From assembly GCA_014879735.1 (NCBI GenBank), contig JACSRN010000106.1, positions 1 to 37,819 of the forward strand: a DNA stretch of 37,819 nucleotides, in the 5' to 3' direction. Every line of letters starts with the position of its first letter. The first letter of the stretch is position 1. The notes under the pieces are model-generated. The model searched no databases, was not told where the DNA came from, and saw only the letters and a program-made list of their open reading frames with translations. Source of the DNA: Paracoccaceae bacterium (GTDB lineage Bacteria; Pseudomonadota; Alphaproteobacteria; Rhodobacterales; Rhodobacteraceae). A program made the position numbers and the translations under genes. Below are positions 17,997 through 26,177 of the stretch, piece after piece.

Positions 17997-19181
17997 ATGC
18001 GTCGCCTTTCGATCTTCGGCGCCACCGGGTCCGTCGGCGAACAGACCGTCGATCTGATCCTGCGCGCGGGCGGGCCGCGGACCTATCGCACCGTGGCCGT
18101 GACCGGCGGGCAGAACGTGACGCGGCTGGCGCAGATCGCCCGCGAGCTTCGCGCCGAGATCGCCGTCACCGCCGATCCTGCCCGGCTGGACGACCTGCGC
18201 ACGGCCCTTCGCGGCAGCGAAACCCAGGCCGCCGCCGGGCCGGCGGCGATGCTCGAAGCCGCCGACCGCCCGGCCGACTGGGTGATGAGCGCGATTGTCG
18301 GTGCCGCCGGGCTTGCCCCGGGCTTTCGCGCGCTGCGCCACGGCAGCACCCTGGCGCTGGCGAACAAGGAAAGCCTTGTCACCGCCGGGCCGCTTCTGCT
18401 GGCCGAAGCCGCGCGCCACGGCGCACGCATCCTGCCTGTCGACAGCGAGCATTCGGCGATCTTCCAGGCGCTGGGTGCCGATCCCGTCGACCGGGTGGAG
18501 CGGATGATCCTGACCGCCTCGGGCGGCGCGCTGCGCGACTGGCCGCTTGACCGGCTGGCGCAGGCCACCGTGGCTGATGCCGGGCGGCATCCGAACTGGG
18601 CCATGGGGCAGCGGATCACCATCGATTCCGCCTCGATGTTCAACAAGGCGATGGAGGTGATCGAAACGCGCGAATTCTTCGGGATCGACCCCGCGCGCAT
18701 CGAGGTGGTGATCCACCGCGAATCGATCGTGCATTCCATGGTTGCCTTCCGCGATGGCGCGGTCATGGCCCATATGGGCAGCCCCGACATGCGCCATGCC
18801 ATCGGCTATGCGCTGAACTGGCCCGAACGGCTGAGCCTGCCGGTCGCGCCGCTCGATCTGCCGGCGCTGGGCCGGCTGACCTTCGAGGCGCCCGACGAGG
18901 CCCGCTATCCCGCGCTGCCGCTGGCGCGCGAGGCGATGCGGATTCGCGGCCTGGCCGGGGCGGCCTTCAACGCCGGCAAGGAGCGCGCGCTCGACCATTT
19001 CCTGGCCGGCCGCATCGGTTTCATGGCCATGGCGGGGGTGGTGGAAGCGGTGCTGACCACGCTTTCGTCAGACGGCAGCCTTCAAAACGACGCGCGCGCC
19101 CTTGAGGACGTGCTCGCGATGGACCATCTGGCAAGGATCAGGGCCGACGAGGCCGTCGCGGCCGGCGCCGCGGCAAGATGA
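17997..19181 (+). CDS. dxr: 1-deoxy-D-xylulose 5-phosphate reductoisomerase
   Basis: This is the committed step of the MEP isoprenoid pathway, converting DXP to MEP with NADPH. It has 394 residues. The N-terminal dinucleotide site is FGATGSVGEQTVDLI at about 7-21. The middle holds ALANKESLVTAG and the metal-binding PVDSEHSAIFQ, followed by LTASGGALRDWPLD and MGQRITIDSASMFNKAMEVI. The start is the ATG at 17997, five bases after cdsA. It connects to uppS functionally, since both serve polyprenyl synthesis. Confidence 0.98.
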   Translation: MRRLSIFGATGSVGEQTVDLILRAGGPRTYRTVAVTGGQNVTRLAQIARELRAEIAVTADPARLDDLRTALRGSETQAAAGPAAMLEAADRPADWVMSAIVGAAGLAPGFRALRHGSTLALANKESLVTAGPLLLAEAARHGARILPVDSEHSAIFQALGADPVDRVERMILTASGGALRDWPLDRLAQATVADAGRHPNWAMGQRITIDSASMFNKAMEVIETREFFGIDPARIEVVIHRESIVHSMVAFRDGAVMAHMGSPDMRHAIGYALNWPERLSLPVAPLDLPALGRLTFEAPDEARYPALPLAREAMRIRGLAGAAFNAGKERALDHFLAGRIGFMAMAGVVEAVLTTLSSDGSLQNDARALEDVLAMDHLARIRADEAVAAGAAAR

Positions 19182-19191
19182 AGGAAACGGG

Positions 19192-20517
19192 ATGGATGTG
19201 ATCGGTTCGCTGGGCAGCATGCTCTGGTCGGGCGTGTTCTTCGTGATTGCGCTGTCGATCATCGTCGCGGTCCACGAATATGGCCATTACATCGTCGGCC
19301 GCTGGTGCGGCATCCATGCCGAAGTGTTCTCGCTGGGTTTCGGCCCGGTGCTGGTCAGCCGGATCGACCGGCGCGGCACCCGCTGGCAGATCGCCGCGAT
19401 CCCCTTCGGCGGCTACGTGAAGTTTCTCGGCGATGCCGATGCCGCCTCGGTCACGTCCGAACTGCCCGCCGGCCTGTCGGAGCGGGAACGGCGGCATACG
19501 CTGGCGGGCGCGCCGCTCTGGGCGCGGGCGCTGACGGTGGCGGCGGGGCCGGTGGCGAATTTCCTGCTGACCTTCGCCCTTCTCCTCGGGCTGATCGCCG
19601 GCACCGGCGTGGTCGAGGACCGGCCGGTGGTCGGCCGCCTGCTGCCGCTGCCGCAGGAACAGACGCTGCAGCCCGGCGACGTGATCCTGGCGATGAACGG
19701 CACGGCCACGCCCGATTCCCGGGCCTTTGGTGCCGCGCTGGCCGCATTGCCGCGCGCGCCGCAGATCGCCTTCACCGTGCAGCGCGACGGGCAGGAGATC
19801 GCGCTTCAGGCCCCCCATCCGCAGCCGGCGCTGATCGCGGGGGTACAGGTCCGCTCGGCCGCCGTCGATGCCGGGCTGCAGGCGGGCGACGTGATTCTTC
19901 AGGCCGATGGCCGGCCGATGATCGCCTTCGCCGATCTGCAGGATGTGGTCTTCGGTTCGGGCGGCGCGCCGGTGACGCTGACCGTCTGGCGCGAGGGGCA
20001 GACCTTTGACGAAACCCTGACGCCGCGCCGCAGGGATCTGCCCAGGGCCGATGGTTCGGGGTTCGAGACCAACTGGATGATGGGCATTGCCGCCGGCCTG
20101 ACCTTCGACATGGCGATGCGCCAGCCCGGCCCGGTCGAGACCGCCAGCCTTGCCGTGGCGCAGATGTGGAACATGGTGACGACCACCTTCTCGGGCCTGG
20201 GCCACATGATTTCCGGCCAGATCTCCACCTGCAACATGTCTGGCGTGGTGGGCATGGCCGAGACGATGGGCGATGCCGCCAAGGCCGGCATGACCACCTT
20301 CGTCTCGATGCTGGCGGTCCTGTCGCTGGGGATCGGCATCCTGAACCTGTTCCCGATTCCGGTGCTGGACGGCGGCCATCTGGTGTTTTACGCCTATGAG
20401 GCTCTGGCCGGACGCGCGCCGTCCGAGCCGGTGATGCGCCGGCTGATGACGGTGGGGCTGACGATTCTGATCGCGCTGATGGCCTTTGCGCTGCTGCAGG
20501 ACGCAACCTGCGTCTGA
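19192..20517 (+). CDS. rseP: Site-2 (intramembrane) metalloprotease, RseP type
   Basis: This is an inner membrane zinc protease that performs regulated intramembrane cleavage, for example of anti-sigma factors or leftover signal peptides. The 441-residue protein has the zinc motif HEYGH at 28-32 inside the first membrane helix, FGGYVKFLGD, two PDZ-like domains in the periplasm (about 140-280), and the C-terminal NLFPIPVLDGGHL motif with the third zinc ligand. The start is the ATG at 19192, ten bases after dxr, preceded by GGAAACGGG. Its neighbour bamA makes envelope homeostasis the likely context; its target here is not shown by sequence. Confidence 0.96.
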   Translation: MDVIGSLGSMLWSGVFFVIALSIIVAVHEYGHYIVGRWCGIHAEVFSLGFGPVLVSRIDRRGTRWQIAAIPFGGYVKFLGDADAASVTSELPAGLSERERRHTLAGAPLWARALTVAAGPVANFLLTFALLLGLIAGTGVVEDRPVVGRLLPLPQEQTLQPGDVILAMNGTATPDSRAFGAALAALPRAPQIAFTVQRDGQEIALQAPHPQPALIAGVQVRSAAVDAGLQAGDVILQADGRPMIAFADLQDVVFGSGGAPVTLTVWREGQTFDETLTPRRRDLPRADGSGFETNWMMGIAAGLTFDMAMRQPGPVETASLAVAQMWNMVTTTFSGLGHMISGQISTCNMSGVVGMAETMGDAAKAGMTTFVSMLAVLSLGIGILNLFPIPVLDGGHLVFYAYEALAGRAPSEPVMRRLMTVGLTILIALMAFALLQDATCV

Positions 20518-20587
20518 GCGCCACGGGCACGCCCCAATCCCGCCGCAATCGCCTGCTAGGCCGCAAGGGCTACAGGAGGCTGCTGCC

Positions 20588-20728
20588 ATGCAACTTGCCC
20601 ATCGCGGTATCAACGGGCTTTCGCTGCTTTTCGCGCTCAACGCCGATCGCCTGCTTGTCGTGGCGACAGTGGTGGTCGGGCTTCTGGCCGGCGCCTGGCT
20701 TGGCGATCTGCTGGCCGGCCATCCCTGA
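20588..20728 (+). CDS. Small single-helix membrane protein, unknown function
   Basis: This is a 46-codon gene not matching any family I can name. The ATG at 20588 has a perfect AGGAGG seven to eight bases upstream, better than most genes in the window, which argues for real translation. The first 20 residues (MQLAHRGINGLSLLFALNAD) are mildly amphipathic; residues about 22-42 form one hydrophobic helix with a GLLAGAWLGDLL pattern of small residues that could support helix packing. No signal cleavage site is evident. It starts 70 bases after rseP and ends 155 bases before bamA, so it may be on the rseP transcript. A role in the envelope is only inferred from this position. Confidence 0.65.
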   Translation: MQLAHRGINGLSLLFALNADRLLVVATVVVGLLAGAWLGDLLAGHP

Positions 20729-20801
20729 GCTTTCCCCTGGCGGGATGCGGCCGGCTGCGGCGCCGGACCGATGGCCGGGCGGAATACCAGATGTGCCAAA
20801 G

Positions 20802-20810
20802 TTATCCACA
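20802..20810 (+). promoter_or_regulatory. Perfect DnaA-box sequence upstream of bamA
   Basis: TTATCCACA matches the strict DnaA-box consensus at all nine positions. It lies 15 bases before the candidate -35 of bamA. A single box could be chance, a titration site or a regulatory contact. Confidence 0.4.
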
Positions 20811-20824
20811 GGAACCGCAGCCTT

Positions 20825-20853
20825 TTGACACGGCTTGGCTTTCCGGCTAGTCA
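20825..20853 (+). promoter_or_regulatory. Candidate promoter for bamA
   Basis: TTGACA (20825-20830, perfect -35) and TAGTCA (20848-20853) are spaced by exactly 17 bases and sit about 30 bases before the bamA ATG. The -10 is weak but keeps the TA and final A spacing. The 155-base gap after the small gene supports an internal promoter here. Confidence 0.55.
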
Positions 20854-20883
20854 GTCCGGAACACACAAGCACGGGACAGGGCG

Positions 20884-23268
20884 ATGCGCGGGACCAAAGA
20901 CAGAGCCTCCTTTGCCGGGCTGCGCGGCGGCAAGGCCTTGCCGAAAACGCTGGCAGCCGCGGTTTTTCTTGGGGTGGCAGGGTTTTCTGCGCCGTACTTC
21001 ACGCCGGCCTTTGCCCAGGTCTTTGCATTTTCGAACGTCCGCGTCGAAGGCAATGAGCGGGTCGATGCCGCGACGATCCTGTCCTATGCCGGAATCAAGA
21101 AGGGGCAGGAGCTGTCGGCCGGTGGGCTGAACGACGCCTATCAGCGGGTTGTGGGCTCGGGCCTGTTCGAGACGGTGGAGATCATTCCCCAGGGTTCGAC
21201 CCTTGTCATCAAGGTGCGGGAATATCCCTTCGTCAATGTCATCTCCTTCGAAGGCAACCGCCGGATCAAGGATGAAGACCTGGCCAAGGTGGTGCAGACC
21301 CAGTCGCGCCGGGCCTATTCGCCGGCGACCGCATCGTCCGATGCGGCAACCATTACCGAATTCTACCGCGTCAAGGGCCGCATGGCCGCCACGGTCGAGC
21401 CGCGGATCATCCGCCGCGACGGCAACCGCGTCGATCTGGTGTTCGAGATCACCGAAGGCAAGGTGGTGGAGATCGAGCGGCTGTCCTTCGTCGGCAACAA
21501 GGCCTTCTCGGATCGTCGCCTGCGTCAGGTGCTGGAAACCAAGCAGGCCGGCGCGCTGCGCCAGCTGATCCAGGCAGACACTTTCGTGCCCGAGCGCCTG
21601 GATGTCGACAAGCAGCTTCTGACCGATTTCTACCGTTCGCGCGGCTATATCGACTTTGAGGTGCTGGACGCCAACGCCGAGATCAGCCGCGAACGCGACG
21701 CCACCTTCGTGACCTTCACCGTCCGCGAAGGCCTGCCCTATGCCATCGGCACCGTCTCGACGGTTTCGGAAATCGACGGCATCGACGCCCAGGAATTTGC
21801 CGCCGTCCAGAAGATCCGCACCGGCCAGACCTGGAGCCCGACGCTGATCGACAACAACATCACCCGGATGGAAAATCTGGCGCTGAAGAAGGGCCTGAAC
21901 TTCATCCGGGTCGAGCCGCGGATTACCCGCGACGACCGCAACCAGCGGATCAACATCGAATTCGCCATCGTGAAGGGCGAGCGGGTCTTCGTCGAGCGGA
22001 TCGACATCGAGGGCAATGCCACCACGCTGGACCAGGTGGTCCGCCGCCAGTTCCGCAGCGTGGAGGGCGATCCCTTCAACCCGCGCGAAATCCGCCAGTC
22101 GGCAGAGCGGGTGCGCGCGCTCGGCTTCTTCTCGGATGCCGAGATCAATGCCGAACCCGGCTCGTCGCCCGACCAGGTGGTGGTGAACGTCGACGTCAAG
22201 GAACAGCCGACCGGCTCGCTGGGCTTCGGGCTGAGCTATGGCGCCTCGGCCGGTCTCGGCCTGACCGCCAGCTTCAGCGAATCGAACTTCCTCGGCCGCG
22301 GGCAGGCGCTGTCGCTGGCGATCAGCACGACCAGCGACAACCAGGATTCGTCGTTCAGCTTTACCGAACCGGCCTTGCTGGGCCGCGATCTGTCCTTCAC
22401 CGTCGGCGCCTATTACCGTACCTCGGACAGCGATTACGCGCGCTACAACACCCGCAATGCCGGGCTGACGCTGGGCCTTGGCTTTCCGCTGGGCGAGCAG
22501 TCCAGCCTCTCGCTGCGCTATCGGCTGAGCGAGGACCGCCTGTCCAGCTACAAGGGCGATTCGCCGATCATCGAACGGGAGGTCGGCGTCGGCTCGGATG
22601 GCAAAGGTGCGCTGCTCACCTCGGCGCTGGGATACAGCTACGAATTCGACAACCGCATCACCGGCCTGAACCCCGATCGTGGCTTCCTTTTCCGCTTCGG
22701 GCAGGAGATGGGCGGCCTGGGCGGCGACACGCAATATCTGACATCGACCATCTTCGGCATGGGCGAGCAGCAGGTCATGAACGGCGATGTGACGCTGCGG
22801 GTGATCGGCGAGGGCGGCTATATCCATGCCTTCGGCGATCAGGGCACGCGCGTGACCGACCGTTACTTCCTGCGCAGCAAGATTCGTGGCTTCGAGCCGA
22901 ACGGCCTGGGCCCGCGCGACGGCGAGGGAATGGAAGATGCGCTCGGCGGCAATGCCTTTGCCGTCGTGCGCTTCGAAGCCGAATTCCCGCTGGGTCTGCC
23001 CGAGGAATACGGCATGAAGGGCGGTGCCTTCCTTGACGTCGGCTCGGTCTGGAGCCTGGAGGACACCGCCGGCGGCTACACCGACAGCGGCGGCGCCTTC
23101 CATGCCGTGACCGTCGACGACAGCTTCAAGCCGCGGGTGGCGGTGGGCGTCTCGCTGTTGTGGAACACGCCGGTCGGCCCGCTTCGCCTGAACTTCTCCA
23201 AGGCGATCAAGAAGGAAGACTACGACAAGGAGCAGAGCTTCGACCTGACGGTCCAGACCAAGTTCTGA
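20884..23268 (+). CDS. bamA: Outer membrane protein assembly factor BamA
   Basis: This is the core of the BAM machine that folds beta-barrel proteins into the outer membrane. The 794-residue precursor has a long signal peptide with cleavage near PAFAQ (about residues 40-43), five POTRA domains (about 45-440), and a C-terminal 16-strand barrel. The L6 loop carries the diagnostic IRGFEPNGLGPRD, and the protein ends in VQTKF with the terminal phenylalanine needed for insertion. ATG at 20884, with GGGACAGGG ahead. The ompH/skp-like chaperone gene begins one base after its stop, so the pair is co-transcribed, as in most Gram-negative bacteria. Confidence 0.98.
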   Translation: MRGTKDRASFAGLRGGKALPKTLAAAVFLGVAGFSAPYFTPAFAQVFAFSNVRVEGNERVDAATILSYAGIKKGQELSAGGLNDAYQRVVGSGLFETVEIIPQGSTLVIKVREYPFVNVISFEGNRRIKDEDLAKVVQTQSRRAYSPATASSDAATITEFYRVKGRMAATVEPRIIRRDGNRVDLVFEITEGKVVEIERLSFVGNKAFSDRRLRQVLETKQAGALRQLIQADTFVPERLDVDKQLLTDFYRSRGYIDFEVLDANAEISRERDATFVTFTVREGLPYAIGTVSTVSEIDGIDAQEFAAVQKIRTGQTWSPTLIDNNITRMENLALKKGLNFIRVEPRITRDDRNQRINIEFAIVKGERVFVERIDIEGNATTLDQVVRRQFRSVEGDPFNPREIRQSAERVRALGFFSDAEINAEPGSSPDQVVVNVDVKEQPTGSLGFGLSYGASAGLGLTASFSESNFLGRGQALSLAISTTSDNQDSSFSFTEPALLGRDLSFTVGAYYRTSDSDYARYNTRNAGLTLGLGFPLGEQSSLSLRYRLSEDRLSSYKGDSPIIEREVGVGSDGKGALLTSALGYSYEFDNRITGLNPDRGFLFRFGQEMGGLGGDTQYLTSTIFGMGEQQVMNGDVTLRVIGEGGYIHAFGDQGTRVTDRYFLRSKIRGFEPNGLGPRDGEGMEDALGGNAFAVVRFEAEFPLGLPEEYGMKGGAFLDVGSVWSLEDTAGGYTDSGGAFHAVTVDDSFKPRVAVGVSLLWNTPVGPLRLNFSKAIKKEDYDKEQSFDLTVQTKF

Positions 23269-23269
23269 G

Positions 23270-23938
23270 ATGGGCGCGGGGCTGATCGGAACGATCCTTG
23301 CTGTCGCGCTGCTTCTTGGCGCGGGCACGAGCCTTGCGCAGGAGGCAGCGGCCAACCCGGCAGCCAGCGCCGCAACCGCCGGCATCCTGACGCTGAACCA
23401 GGACCGCTTCTTCGCCGAATCCGCCTATGGCAAGGCGGCCGATGCCGCCTATCAGGCCGAGAATGCCGCGCTGCTGGCCGAGAACCGCCGGATCGAGGCG
23501 CAACTCGAGGCCGAGGAGCGCGAACTGACCGAGCGGCGCAAGACCATGGCACCGGCCGATTTCGCGCCGCTCGCCGCCGAGTTCGACACCCGGGTCGAGG
23601 AAATCCGCGGCGCCCAGGATGCCAAGTCGCGCAGCATCGGCCAGCGCCATGACGACCGGCGCCGGCGCTTCTTCGAGGCTGCGGTGCCGGTGCTGGCGCA
23701 GCTTCTGTCGGACGAGGGCGCCGTGGCGATTCTGTCGAATCAGGCGGTGGTCCTGTCGCTGTCGGCCTTCGACATCACCGATGAGGCGATCCTTCGCGTC
23801 GATTCCCTGCTGCCGGCCGATCTGCTGGACGCCGAGCCGCCGCCCGACCCCGGACAGCCGGACCTGGCACCGGCAGATCCCGGCGAACCCGGCCCCTCAC
23901 CCGAATTGCTGACCGATCCGGTGGCGCCCGCACCCTGA
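23270..23938 (+). CDS. OmpH/Skp-family periplasmic chaperone
   Basis: This is a periplasmic holdase that should escort unfolded outer membrane proteins to BamA. The 222-residue precursor has a signal peptide (about 1-23, LGAGTSLAQE), the family segment LNQDRFFAESAYGKA, and a long coiled-coil region of alternating Ala, Glu and Arg (about 60-130) that would form the Skp tentacle. It differs from classical Skp, about 160 residues, by a C-terminal extension (about 185-222) that is proline-rich and acidic (DAEPPPDPGQPDLAPADPGE). The tail is probably disordered. It starts one base after bamA and is followed by a 133-base gap before fabZ. Confidence 0.9.
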   Translation: MGAGLIGTILAVALLLGAGTSLAQEAAANPAASAATAGILTLNQDRFFAESAYGKAADAAYQAENAALLAENRRIEAQLEAEERELTERRKTMAPADFAPLAAEFDTRVEEIRGAQDAKSRSIGQRHDDRRRRFFEAAVPVLAQLLSDEGAVAILSNQAVVLSLSAFDITDEAILRVDSLLPADLLDAEPPPDPGQPDLAPADPGEPGPSPELLTDPVAPAP

Positions 23939-23961
23939 GGCAACCGGGTTTCTGTTGCGGG

Positions 23962-23985
23962 AACTTGCCCTGAGCGGTGCAAGTT
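23962..23985 (+). repeat. Inverted repeat upstream of fabZ
   Basis: AACTTGC (23962-23968) and GCAAGTT (23979-23985) form perfect 7-bp arms around a ten-base spacer, in the ompH-fabZ gap. It may be an operator for a dimeric regulator or a weak intercistronic hairpin; no T run follows. The rest of the gap shows no gene. Confidence 0.4.
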
Positions 23986-24057
23986 GATAGCACGACAGCC
24001 GATCGGGCAGGCCGCGGAACCGGGGGCTTCGTGACGCCCGTGCACACCCTGTGCCCT

Positions 24058-24063
24058 AGGAGG
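24058..24063 (+). promoter_or_regulatory. Shine-Dalgarno that selects a TTG start for fabZ
   Basis: AGGAGG is two bases from an in-frame GTG at 24066, too close for initiation, and eight bases from the in-frame TTG at 24072, which is ideal. An ATG at 24064 is out of frame. I therefore place the fabZ start at TTG. Confidence 0.6.
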
Positions 24064-24071
24064 ATGTGTCC

Positions 24072-24533
24072 TTGAACTCCACTGCCGTCTCGACCGCCGA
24101 TCTCGACCTGATCCAGCGGATCATCCCGCATCGCTATCCGTTCCTGCTGATCGACAAGGTGACGGACATCGTCGTCGACGTGTCCTGCACCGGGGTGAAA
24201 TGCATCACCATGAACGAGCCGCAGTTCCAGGGGCATTTCCCTGGCATGCCGATCTTTCCCGGCGTGATGATCATAGAGGCGATGGCGCAGACTTCGGGGG
24301 TGCTTGTGGGCCTGTCGATGGATCTGGTCGACAAGAACGCCAAGGTGTTCTTCATGGGCGTCGACGGGGTGAAGTTCCGCCGCAAGGTGGTGCCGGGCGA
24401 GGTGCTGGAGCTGAAGGTCAGGGCGCTGCGCGGCGGTGGCCGGGTGTGGAAGTTCGAGGGCAAGGCCTATGTCGGCGACGAACTGGCCTGTGAGGCGACC
24501 TTCACCGCGATGTTCGATCAGCCGAAGGCCTGA
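24072..24533 (+). CDS. fabZ: 3-hydroxyacyl-[acyl-carrier-protein] dehydratase FabZ
   Basis: This dehydrates 3-hydroxyacyl-ACP in the fatty acid elongation cycle and competes with LpxA for 3-hydroxymyristoyl-type substrates. The 153-residue hot-dog fold protein has [14 protein letters not shown] near 18-31, the catalytic histidine in [13 protein letters not shown] and the catalytic glutamate in [14 protein letters not shown] at 24072 is the best-placed start; GTG at 24066 is the alternative. Use of TTG may hold expression down, which would make sense at this branch point, but that is inference. lpxA begins four bases after its stop. Confidence 0.97.
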   Translation: MNSTAVSTADLDLIQRIIPHRYPFLLIDKVTDIVVDVSCTGVKCITMNEPQFQGHFPGMPIFPGVMIIEAMAQTSGVLVGLSMDLVDKNAKVFFMGVDGVKFRRKVVPGEVLELKVRALRGGGRVWKFEGKAYVGDELACEATFTAMFDQPKA

Positions 24534-24537
24534 TCAG

Positions 24538-25344
24538 ATGCAGGTACACGGCACGGCCGTCGTCCACCCCACTGCCGTGATCGAGGAAGGCGCCGTGATC
24601 GGTGCCGATTGCATGATCGGTCCCTATGCCGTCGTCGGCCCCGAGGTGACGCTCGGCCGGGGCGTCACGCTGAAATCGCATTCGGTGGTGACGGGCTGGA
24701 CCGTGATCGGCGACGAGACCACGATCTGGCCCTTTGCCAGCGTGGGCGAGGTGCCGCAGGATCTGAAATACAATGGCGAGCGCACGCGGCTTGTCGTGGG
24801 CGCACGCTGCCGCATCCGCGAAGGCGCGACGCTGAACACCGGCACCGAGGGCGGCGGCGGGCTTACCTCGGTCGGCGACGACTGCCTGATCATGACCGGC
24901 GCCCATGTCGGCCATGATGCCCGGATCGGCAACCGGGTGATCCTGGTGAACAACGTCGCCATTGCCGGCCATTGCCAGATCGGCGACGACGTGATCGTCG
25001 GCGGGCTGTCGGGCGTGCATCAATGGGTGCGCATCGGCCAGGGCGCGATCATCGGCGCCGTGACCATGGTCACGAATGATGTGATCCCCTATGGCCTGGT
25101 GCAGGCACCGCGGGGCGAACTGGACGGGCTGAACCTTGTCGGGCTGAAGCGCCGCGGTGTTTCGCGGGCCGGGATCACCCAGCTTCGCGCCGCCTATCAG
25201 ATGCTGGCGCAGGGCGAGGGCAGCTTTCAGGAACGGGCCGCCCGGCTGGCCGAGGATTTCGACAGCCCGCAGGTGCACGAGATCGCCGAGTTCATCCAGG
25301 CCAACAGCGACCGCAGCTTCCTGACGCCGAAGGGCGCGAAATGA
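24538..25344 (+). CDS. lpxA: UDP-N-acetylglucosamine O-acyltransferase
   Basis: This is the first step of lipid A synthesis, moving a 3-hydroxyacyl chain from ACP to UDP-GlcNAc in the cytosol. It has 268 residues. The N-terminal two thirds is a left-handed beta helix made of hexapeptide repeats (for example AVIEEGAVIGADCMIGPYAV). The catalytic histidine region is MTGAHVGHDARIGN, with H123 and H126. The C-terminal quarter is helical. The ATG at 24538 is four bases after fabZ, and the 3' end overlaps lpxI by four bases. Confidence 0.98.
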   Translation: MQVHGTAVVHPTAVIEEGAVIGADCMIGPYAVVGPEVTLGRGVTLKSHSVVTGWTVIGDETTIWPFASVGEVPQDLKYNGERTRLVVGARCRIREGATLNTGTEGGGGLTSVGDDCLIMTGAHVGHDARIGNRVILVNNVAIAGHCQIGDDVIVGGLSGVHQWVRIGQGAIIGAVTMVTNDVIPYGLVQAPRGELDGLNLVGLKRRGVSRAGITQLRAAYQMLAQGEGSFQERAARLAEDFDSPQVHEIAEFIQANSDRSFLTPKGAK

Positions 25345-26177
25345 CCGTTGCGCTGATTGCCGGCGCCGGTGCCCTGCCTGCCGCGCTGGCCGCGGCCATG
25401 GTGTCGGCCGGGGCCGGGCGCCCCTTCGTTGCCGCGCTTGATGGCGTGCCGCCCGAGGGCCTGGCCGCCGATCTGACCTTCCGGATCGAGCGGCTCTATC
25501 CCTTCTTTGCCGCGCTGCATCAGGCCGGCGTGACCGGCGTCTGCTTTGCCGGCGCGGTGCGCCGCCCGCGGCTGGACCCGGCGCTGTTCGACCCGGTGAC
25601 GGCGGGGATGGTGCCGCGGCTGATGGGCGCGCTGGCCCAGGGCGACGATGCGACGCTGCGCGAGGTGATCGCGATGTTCGAGGAAGAGGGCTTTGCCATC
25701 CGCTCTGCCGCCGAGATCGCGCCGGCGCTGGTGCCGGCCGAGGGGCTGCTTGCCGGCAACCTGACCGACCGCGACCGTGCCGATGCCGCCCGCGCGGCGT
25801 TGATCGCCGAGGCGCTGGGGCGGGTCGACGTCGGTCAGGGCTGCGTCGTGCAGCAGGGCCTGTGTCTTGCCACCGAGACGCTGGCCGGCACCGATGCGAT
25901 GCTGGCCTATGTCTCGGCCCTGCCGGCCAGCCTGCGGCCCGATCCGGCCCGGGGCAGGGGGCTGCTCTACAAGGCGCCGAAACCGCTGCAGGATCTGCGC
26001 ATCGACCTGCCGGCGCTTGGCCCGGCCACGCTGGGGCTGGCGCTGCGCGCCGGGCTGGGCGGCATCGCCTGGGAGGCGGGGCATGTGATCTGCCTCGATC
26101 TGCCGGCGATGCAATCGGCCGCCACCGCGGCCGGCCTGTTCCTCTGGGCACGGGCGCCGGAAAGGGCGCGGGCGTGA
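25341..26177 (+). CDS. lpxI: UDP-2,3-diacylglucosamine pyrophosphatase LpxI
   Basis: This hydrolyses UDP-2,3-diacylglucosamine to lipid X and UMP. LpxI is the alphaproteobacterial replacement for LpxH and belongs to DUF1009, not the metallophosphatases. The 278-residue protein shows the N-terminal Rossmann-like ALIAGAGALPAALA and the C-terminal domain with TDRDRADAARAALIAEALG and GQGCVVQQGLCLATETLAGT. Its start overlaps the lpxA stop (ATGA) and its own stop overlaps the lpxB GTG start, so translation of lpxA-lpxI-lpxB is coupled. Confidence 0.96.
   Translation: MTVALIAGAGALPAALAAAMVSAGAGRPFVAALDGVPPEGLAADLTFRIERLYPFFAALHQAGVTGVCFAGAVRRPRLDPALFDPVTAGMVPRLMGALAQGDDATLREVIAMFEEEGFAIRSAAEIAPALVPAEGLLAGNLTDRDRADAARAALIAEALGRVDVGQGCVVQQGLCLATETLAGTDAMLAYVSALPASLRPDPARGRGLLYKAPKPLQDLRIDLPALGPATLGLALRAGLGGIAWEAGHVICLDLPAMQSAATAAGLFLWARAPERARA

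Noticed and set aside
20851-23385. An 844-codon minus-strand open frame opposite bamA
   Set aside because: bamA has full family support on the plus strand; the antisense frame has no domain or ribosome site.
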